Shown here piece by piece: positions 53,129 to 57,699 of a stretch of 57,699 nucleotides of DNA. The stretch is from contig CANJPH010000012.1 in the NCBI GenBank assembly GCA_947476145.1, positions 1 through 57,699 of the forward strand. Reading direction: 5' to 3'. This DNA is from Bacteroidota bacterium (GTDB lineage Bacteria; Bacteroidota; Bacteroidia; Chitinophagales; Chitinophagaceae). The notes below the pieces were generated by a model. The model saw only the letters and a program-made list of their open reading frames with translations. It was not told where the DNA came from and ran no database searches. A program made the translations under genes and the position numbers. How positions within the stretch are numbered: the first letter of the stretch is position 1; every line of letters starts with the position of its first letter.

Positions 53129-53881
53129 CTATTTTTCGATATTCATAACATTAATAAGCATCATAGATTTTTTCAAATCTCTATAAGATCTCAATGTCTC
53201 ATATTCTGCTTGCTCCTGAGTCGTAAATTTAACGTCATTGGCATTGGCACCTGTTGTGTATTGATCAATATTCTTGTAGATATGAGAAATAGTATTTGTA
53301 AAATCAACGCCTCCAATTCCTACTACACTCGTTAAGTAAAATTCATCTTTTCTATTTTTATCAATCATATTTTGGTGCCATTTATTACTGAATTTTATTT
53401 CAGCTTTTTCGTAATTGTCATTTTTTGAATTGATGAAAATCAGATTCAAAATAGTACTGCCAGGAACCACTTTACTTTCGTTATCATTCAACCCTAATTC
53501 TACTTTAAGGATGACTTGTTTAACCATAGTCCTAGATTTGGTAGTATTGTTTACCATTACGATATAATCTTCGGGATACTTTGTTTTAAATTCATCCAAT
53601 GATATACTTTTCCCTATACCTAATGCGTCGGCATAATTATTATAAGCTGTAGATACAATATAATCATAGTTTACATTGGCACCTGGAAGTACTTTCCAAA
53701 TTCTGTGCATGTTAATTACGCCGGCCTTAATAAGTTCCTTATGATAGTTCACCCAAGATTTTTCTAACTTTTCATAATCCTGCCCTGGAAGTTCTTTCAT
53801 AAACTCATACTTTAAATAAGTTTGTGCATTTAAAGAAACAATAGCAAATAATACTACTAATGTTAACATTATTTTTTTCAT
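53129..53881 (-). CDS. Secreted protein of unknown function
   Basis: A 250-residue exported protein with a signal peptide ending near residue 19 (LNAQ). The mature sequence has no recognised domain. It starts TYLKYEFMKELPGQDYEKLEKSW and has the look of a dimeric alpha-beta-barrel-type repeat: two similar halves each begin with an aromatic-rich strand and a K-x-W-x-x-x-H/Q-type helix (SWVNYHKELI near 42, NKWHQNMIDK near 168). This duplication is my reading by eye. Function unknown. A strong terminator follows. Confidence 0.6.
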   Translation of the reverse strand: MKKIMLTLVVLFAIVSLNAQTYLKYEFMKELPGQDYEKLEKSWVNYHKELIKAGVINMHRIWKVLPGANVNYDYIVSTAYNNYADALGIGKSISLDEFKTKYPEDYIVMVNNTTKSRTMVKQVILKVELGLNDNESKVVPGSTILNLIFINSKNDNYEKAEIKFSNKWHQNMIDKNRKDEFYLTSVVGIGGVDFTNTISHIYKNIDQYTTGANANDVKFTTQEQAEYETLRSYRDLKKSMMLINVMNIEK

Positions 53882-53938
53882 GTGTAATGTATTTAATTCG
53901 TGATTTTAATTTTTGGATAGTTGTTTTTTCTACTTTGT

Positions 53939-53970
53939 AAAAGAGTCACTTATTACTAAGTGACTCTTTT
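53939..53970 (-). terminator. Terminator between the 54006 and 53129 genes
   Basis: A perfect 14-bp stem AAAAGAGTCACTTA/TAAGTGACTCTTTT with a TTAC loop. The arms themselves carry A/T runs, so it can end transcription from either side. Confidence 0.88.
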
Positions 53971-54005
53971 CATAATTTAAACCAAACTTAAGTTGTAATC
54001 AATGA

Positions 54006-54524
54006 TTACTTTGTATCATAGATAACTTGCTCCTGAAGAATTTTTCCGTCTTTAATTGCAAAGGAAACAAATGTTAAAGATGATTTTTTAGCACCACCCT
54101 TTACCTTACTTGTAAAAGTAATCCATGCATGGCCCCATTTAATGCCTTCGTATAGTGGATTTGTATTTGCTACTGTAACTACTTCGATATTTGGAGTACC
54201 TGCATCTACAGCACCATCAATATTAGCTCTTTGTTTTTTAAACAACTCAATTCTATCTGACATTTTCATTGCTACTGTATCATTGTTATGATAAGATTTA
54301 GCCGTGTCAACAAAACAAGTTGATAAAGTTGCCCAATCTCCAGTACTGTATGCAGTAATCGTTTTCTTGATTAAGTCCACATCTGAACCTTCTTTAACAC
54401 AACTTGAAGCTCCAGTTGCAGTTGCAGCTGTTCCGCTAACTGTAGCATCTCCTTTGTTTTCAGCAGGAGTTGAACAAGCGAATAAAGTGGTAGCTACTAT
54501 TGCTACTAGAATTGTTTTTTTCAT
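54006..54524 (-). CDS. NTF2-like lipoprotein (copy 1)
   Basis: A 172-residue lipoprotein: signal peptide MKKTILVAIVATTLFAC with lipobox Cys at residue 17, then a Ser/Ala/Thr-rich linker. A domain of about 130 residues of the SnoaL/NTF2-like kind follows (SDVDLIKKTITAYSTGDW... and later KGGAKKSSLTFVSFAIKDGKIL). The cone-shaped fold usually makes a hydrophobic pocket, and members may be enzymes or ligand binders. No catalytic residues are obvious. A paralogue lies directly upstream (24-nt gap) with the same signal and linker (CST/SAPAENK), so the pair arose by duplication. Confidence 0.72.
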   Translation of the reverse strand: MKKTILVAIVATTLFACSTPAENKGDATVSGTAATATGASSCVKEGSDVDLIKKTITAYSTGDWATLSTCFVDTAKSYHNNDTVAMKMSDRIELFKKQRANIDGAVDAGTPNIEVVTVANTNPLYEGIKWGHAWITFTSKVKGGAKKSSLTFVSFAIKDGKILQEQVIYDTK

Positions 54525-54548
54525 CTTTTTGATTTTTTAAATTATAAA

Positions 54549-55076
54549 TTATTTTTTAGGTGCATTCGCTGCATTGATAAGTCCAGTTACATCAAAATAT
54601 TCATCAACATCGATCAATTTATGATCCTTATTAAATAGCATTACGCAATAATATTTATGTTCAATCTTAGCACCATTTAAAGCACCGTCATCTGTCCATC
54701 TTACATAAGCTCTAACGTTTCCATCAGGTTTAAATGTAACAGTATCTACACCAGGCAACAACATAATGTCATTAGGTTTGATATTGTTAAACAAAGTATG
54801 GAAACCTTCAAGTCTTTTTCTTAATTCTGCTTTTCCTACAACAGCCTCATTGCCATATTGTGGTCCATGTGCTTTAATGGAGTCTGAGTTGAATGTATCC
54901 CAAGCATTCATATCTTTTTTGGCAAAAGCTTCAAAAATAGAGGTTGCTACTTTTGAATTTTCTTTGAAGTTGGCCATTGCTGCATCGTCTGCACTAGCAG
55001 CCTCTTTGTTTTCAGCAGGTGCTGAACAAGCGAATAATACAGTAGCCATAATAAATGGCATGAAGATTTTTTTCAT
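54549..55076 (-). CDS. NTF2-like lipoprotein (copy 2)
   Basis: A 175-residue lipoprotein and paralogue of the downstream gene. The signal is MKKIFMPFIMATVLFAC (Cys 17), followed by SAPAENKEAASADD and an NTF2/SnoaL-like domain (ATSIFEAFAKKDMNAWDTFN, then GKAELRKRLEGF and VRAYVRWTDDGALNG). The domain sequence has diverged from copy 1 while the N-terminal 25 residues remain very similar. That suggests the export and anchoring part is under stronger constraint or was exchanged more recently. A TATCTTTT box lies about 20 nt upstream of the start. Function unknown. Confidence 0.72.
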   Translation of the reverse strand: MKKIFMPFIMATVLFACSAPAENKEAASADDAAMANFKENSKVATSIFEAFAKKDMNAWDTFNSDSIKAHGPQYGNEAVVGKAELRKRLEGFHTLFNNIKPNDIMLLPGVDTVTFKPDGNVRAYVRWTDDGALNGAKIEHKYYCVMLFNKDHKLIDVDEYFDVTGLINAANAPKK

Positions 55077-55201
55077 ATAGATTATTTTTTAGTTACGAAA
55101 AGATAGTAAAAATCCTTAGTTCATATTCTAAATTTCATGAAAATTTGTTCCGTTTTGTGTTTTGGGAACATTTTAGATTCAATTTTGAACTTTTTAGGCA
55201 T

Positions 55202-55231
55202 AAAAAGCCCCCAGTGGTTTAAACTAGGGGC
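55202..55231 (-). terminator. Terminator of the 55254 gene
   Basis: Hairpin GCCCCCAGT/ACTAGGGGC (one mismatch), followed on the minus strand by five T. Confidence 0.8.
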
Positions 55232-55253
55232 CATTTTCTAATCTGTAAAAATC

Positions 55254-55652
55254 TTATTTGTTAGATATAATCTTCAGGTAAGAGATGGTTTTTAAGGTGA
55301 TACTAAATAGTTCTTTAATAAATCCATAGAATAACGGAATAAAATAAACGAAAATCAGTGTACCAAAAAATACCATAAATCCACCAAAATAGGTCTGTGA
55401 AGCTGCAAAAATTGCAACTAGCACTCCAATTGGATAAGATAAGGCAATAACAGCATCAAAAAGGTCAATGGTCCAAACATACAAAGGAAACTCCCCTTGT
55501 AATAAACTTTCATTTGAATTTTCATTTTCGTGATTAGAAAGGTTACGTAGCGTATTCATATATATACGAACAGGCATAATAAAGGGTTTTACAATCAATA
55601 GCATTAAAATTCTAAGTAGAATTTTTCCAAAATCAAGGTTTTCATTTTCCAT
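55254..55652 (-). CDS. Small membrane protein, two to three helices
   Basis: A 132-residue protein (start MENENLDFGKILL at 55650-55652; 18 extra upstream codons are open but atypical). Hydrophobic segments lie at about residues 9-27, 63-85 and 89-112, with an acidic linker (SNHENENSNESLLQGEFPLY) after the first. The proline-rich PFIMPVRIYMNTL region may be membrane-interfacial. No family is recognised. It has its own terminator and is probably monocistronic. Confidence 0.6.
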   Translation of the reverse strand: MENENLDFGKILLRILMLLIVKPFIMPVRIYMNTLRNLSNHENENSNESLLQGEFPLYVWTIDLFDAVIALSYPIGVLVAIFAASQTYFGGFMVFFGTLIFVYFIPLFYGFIKELFSITLKTISYLKIISNK

Positions 55653-55755
55653 AAGGTTGGGTTTTGTTTGACTAAATATAGTAAAATGATCTAATATTAT
55701 AAACATTTTTTATAATTAATTATCTACCTAATTAAGATAAAATTTGTGCTACCAA

Positions 55756-55783
55756 ATAAGGCTACCCTCTCGAGTAGCCTTAT
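55756..55783 (-). terminator. Hairpin after the M28 peptidase gene
   Basis: A 10-bp stem ATAAGGCTAC/GTAGCCTTAT with an 8-nt loop lies 23 nt after the stop codon. The T run is short, so it may be a weak terminator or a stability element. Confidence 0.5.
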
Positions 55784-55805
55784 AAACTTCATTTTTAGTG
55801 TGACT

Positions 55806-57353
55806 CTATTTCTTCGCCTTCCTTGGCAACTTCTCGTCTCTTTGCGCTGTGTTGTATGCGAATGCTGCAACAATGGTAGCAATTTGTTTTAAATCATCCT
55901 CACTTAAATGCTCGTAAACGTCCATATTGCTATGGTGGGTTCTTGTATCATACTCCATTGGATCTTGGATAAATTGGAAACCTGGCAAGCCTACTCCATC
56001 AAAGGACTGATGATCCGTACCCCCTGTATTGCTAATGGTAACCGTTTTTGCACCTAAATCGTTAAATGGCGCTAACCAGCTTTTAAAGATAGGGCCACAT
56101 TGCTCATTACCCTGTAAGTAAATACCACGCACTTTACCGGTACCATTGTCAATATTATAGTATCCTGCAAATTTTTCGTGTGCTGCATTAGGCGTATTGG
56201 TCGTTGGATCCATAAATGTTTTTTTCACATAACCTCTTGAACCCAATAAACCTTGTTCTTCTGCACTCCATAATCCAATGCGAATGGTTCGCTTAGGTTG
56301 TGCCCCAATCGTTTTTAATATTCTCATTACTTCCATCATCACCGAACTTCCTGCTGCATTATCGGTAGCACCGGTTCCTGCCTGCCATGAATCCAAGTGT
56401 GCACCAATCATTACTACTTCGTCTTTTAAAGCAGGATCCGTTCCAGGAATTTCTGCAATCACATTATATCCTTGTAAATCCTTGGTTTGAAATTTTGTTT
56501 TTACTTCTGTTTCCATGTTCACTTCAGTGCCAGACTTTGCCAATCTTAAAATAGTATTGTAATCTTCAATACTCATTGCCATGTCTAAGAAATTTTCAGC
56601 ATCTGCTGCTTTGTAACTTCCTCCCCCTTGAGAAAAAATAGTTCCATCATGATTTCTTGCTGCAGAAGTTAACATACCCACAGCCCCTTCTTCTTTCGCC
56701 ATTTCTTTTAAAATGGTTAATGCACGAGCACCACCTGATCTAGACATTTGCTCACGCATTCTTCTTTGCTGAGCGGTGTCAACTGGTCTTGAAGGCTGCA
56801 TCGTTGCTGCTGCGATCTTTTCTAATTCCTCGTCGGTATAACGAACCGCATCCGCTTTAAAACTTTGTTTATACGGAGTTGCTTGATCAATGATAATTAA
56901 TTTGCCTTTTAATTGTCCTTTATAACTTGCCACGGTTGCAGAATCTTTTGCATCCACAACAATAACACTTGCTTTTTTCAATCCCTTTGTTCCTGCAGTC
57001 CATGTTTTAGGCCAAGCTAATAATGGTTTATAATAAGGAGCTGTTATGGCTAAATACATTTTCTCTAAATCCCAACCTTTTCCAAATTCGCCCCAGGCAT
57101 CTAATCTTGCATTTTCTACACCCCATCCAGTTAATGTTTCTTTTGCATAATTAGCAGCGCGCATATACCCTTCTGAATTGGCTAACCTACTTCCGTTTTT
57201 ATCCGTTAAATTAAAAACGATGTCCATTACTTTAGAATGCTGCAAGCCTTCTTCTCTAATTTTTTGCATCATAGAAGCATCTACTTCTTGTGCAAAATTG
57301 ATTGTTGGAATTGCCAAAAAAGCAATAATTCCAAGACCTATCATTTTTTTCAT
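55806..57353 (-). CDS. Secreted M28-family zinc aminopeptidase
   Basis: A 515-residue exported metallopeptidase. The signal peptide ends near residue 21 (NFAQ). A PA (protease-associated) insert lies at about 115-290, and the M28 catalytic domain has ligands H319, D331, E366, D402 and H448, with catalytic E365 (WSAEEQG, 362-368). The pattern HLDSW...ATDNAAG...SAEE...DNGTG...TDHQSF is complete. It probably removes N-terminal residues from external peptides. It is divergent from the gene starting at 57615. Confidence 0.93.
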   Translation of the reverse strand: MKKMIGLGIIAFLAIPTINFAQEVDASMMQKIREEGLQHSKVMDIVFNLTDKNGSRLANSEGYMRAANYAKETLTGWGVENARLDAWGEFGKGWDLEKMYLAITAPYYKPLLAWPKTWTAGTKGLKKASVIVVDAKDSATVASYKGQLKGKLIIIDQATPYKQSFKADAVRYTDEELEKIAAATMQPSRPVDTAQQRRMREQMSRSGGARALTILKEMAKEEGAVGMLTSAARNHDGTIFSQGGGSYKAADAENFLDMAMSIEDYNTILRLAKSGTEVNMETEVKTKFQTKDLQGYNVIAEIPGTDPALKDEVVMIGAHLDSWQAGTGATDNAAGSSVMMEVMRILKTIGAQPKRTIRIGLWSAEEQGLLGSRGYVKKTFMDPTTNTPNAAHEKFAGYYNIDNGTGKVRGIYLQGNEQCGPIFKSWLAPFNDLGAKTVTISNTGGTDHQSFDGVGLPGFQFIQDPMEYDTRTHHSNMDVYEHLSEDDLKQIATIVAAFAYNTAQRDEKLPRKAKK

Positions 57354-57517
57354 AGCGTAATTTTGAGATGATTAATAAATCAATTTATGGAAAATGGCTC
57401 AAAAACAATCAACAGTTATTTAAACGGCTATGATTTATCCCTTAAATGAAGGGGATATGCACATATCATTCACAATGTGAATCAGTTCATCATATTCAGC
57501 ACTTTTATTGCCAAAAA

Positions 57518-57604
57518 ATGAATAGTTTAGAAACTCATAAGATACTCATTATGACTGTATTAATGGACACAAATGATACTGAAGCGGATATTGGAATTGA
57601 ATAA
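57518..57604 (+). CDS. Possible 28-residue upstream ORF
   Basis: ATG at 57518 opens MNSLETHKILIMTVLMDTND... and stops at 57602-57604, 10 nt before the next gene's ATG. It has no recognised motif. It may be a leader peptide or chance. Confidence 0.2.
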   Translation: MNSLETHKILIMTVLMDTNDTEADIGIE

Positions 57605-57614
57605 ATAAATTAAG

Positions 57615-57699
57615 ATGCAAAAATTATTGTTGGTGATTGGGATGTTTACATTTTGTTTTGCAAAACAACTTAATGCTCAACTAAACAATAAAGACAGCG
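57615..57699 (+). CDS. Start of a secreted protein (3' end outside window)
   Basis: The visible 28 codons give a signal peptide (MQKLLLVIGMFTFCFAKQL, then NAQ) followed by the first mature residues LNNKDS. The cleavage site ending NAQ matches the many secreted proteins in this window. The function cannot be read. The preceding 261 nt (57354-57614) hold the divergent upstream region shared with the M28 gene and one possible short ORF. Confidence 0.6.
   Translation, partial: MQKLLLVIGMFTFCFAKQLNAQLNNKDS

Overview
The window comes from an AT-rich Bacteroidota chromosome, most likely a member of the Chitinophagaceae. Three things point there. At least nine intergenic sites carry the Bacteroidota -7 promoter box TAnnTTTG, several with a TTG/TTTG box about 20 nt upstream. 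Many secreted proteins have short signal peptides ending in ...AQ. The genome also carries TamB, a type II dehydroquinase and a UbiA-type prenyltransferase of the futalosine type. Genus-level placement is inference. No transposase, integrase, phage gene, rRNA or CRISPR array is visible.

Layout. 1-2532: the end of an ABC exporter (ATPase fragment plus FtsX-like permease) and a DUF2279 protein. 2574-2991: tmRNA and its terminator. 3040-7110: rseP, dxr and a GH3-type adenylating enzyme, all on the minus strand. 7178-9892: rplU-rpmA, a Lys/Ala-rich histone-H1-like protein and a PolX/PHP protein whose polymerase active site looks broken. 9903-13970: DUF2130, a cytoplasmic GH13 enzyme, an APC permease and an unlisted-size 46-residue membrane microprotein. 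13973-20722: secreted degradative enzymes (M14 peptidase, PIG-L/LmbE deacetylase, gamma-glutamyltransferase). 20783-28686: TamB, a GT39 glycosyltransferase, aroQ and carA.

28733-32556 is the alpha ribosomal operon on the minus strand (infA-rpmJ-rpsM-rpsK-rpsD-rpoA-rplQ) with its own promoter and terminator. The carA promoter begins inside that terminator hairpin. 32611-45365 is mostly core housekeeping: a TolB-like propeller, rpe, phoH, a GCS2 ligase, def, ruvX, a UbiA-family gene, a SpoU methyltransferase, mutS, dapA and accA.

45414-49022 is the accessory part. A tRNA-Asp gene and its terminator are followed by three small gene cassettes, each bounded by a degenerate copy of the tRNA 3' end plus terminator hairpin. 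The cassettes encode small secreted proteins, an outer-membrane barrel with a half-size MFS protein, and a four-helix membrane protein. I regard this as the most interesting structure in the window.

49021-52995 looks like a uronate/alginate-oligosaccharide operon (SDR, hexuronate-type MFS, alginate-lyase-family protein, ferric-reductase-like membrane protein). 53065-57699 holds unknown secreted proteins, two paralogous NTF2-like lipoproteins, a small membrane protein, an M28 peptidase and the start of one more secreted protein.
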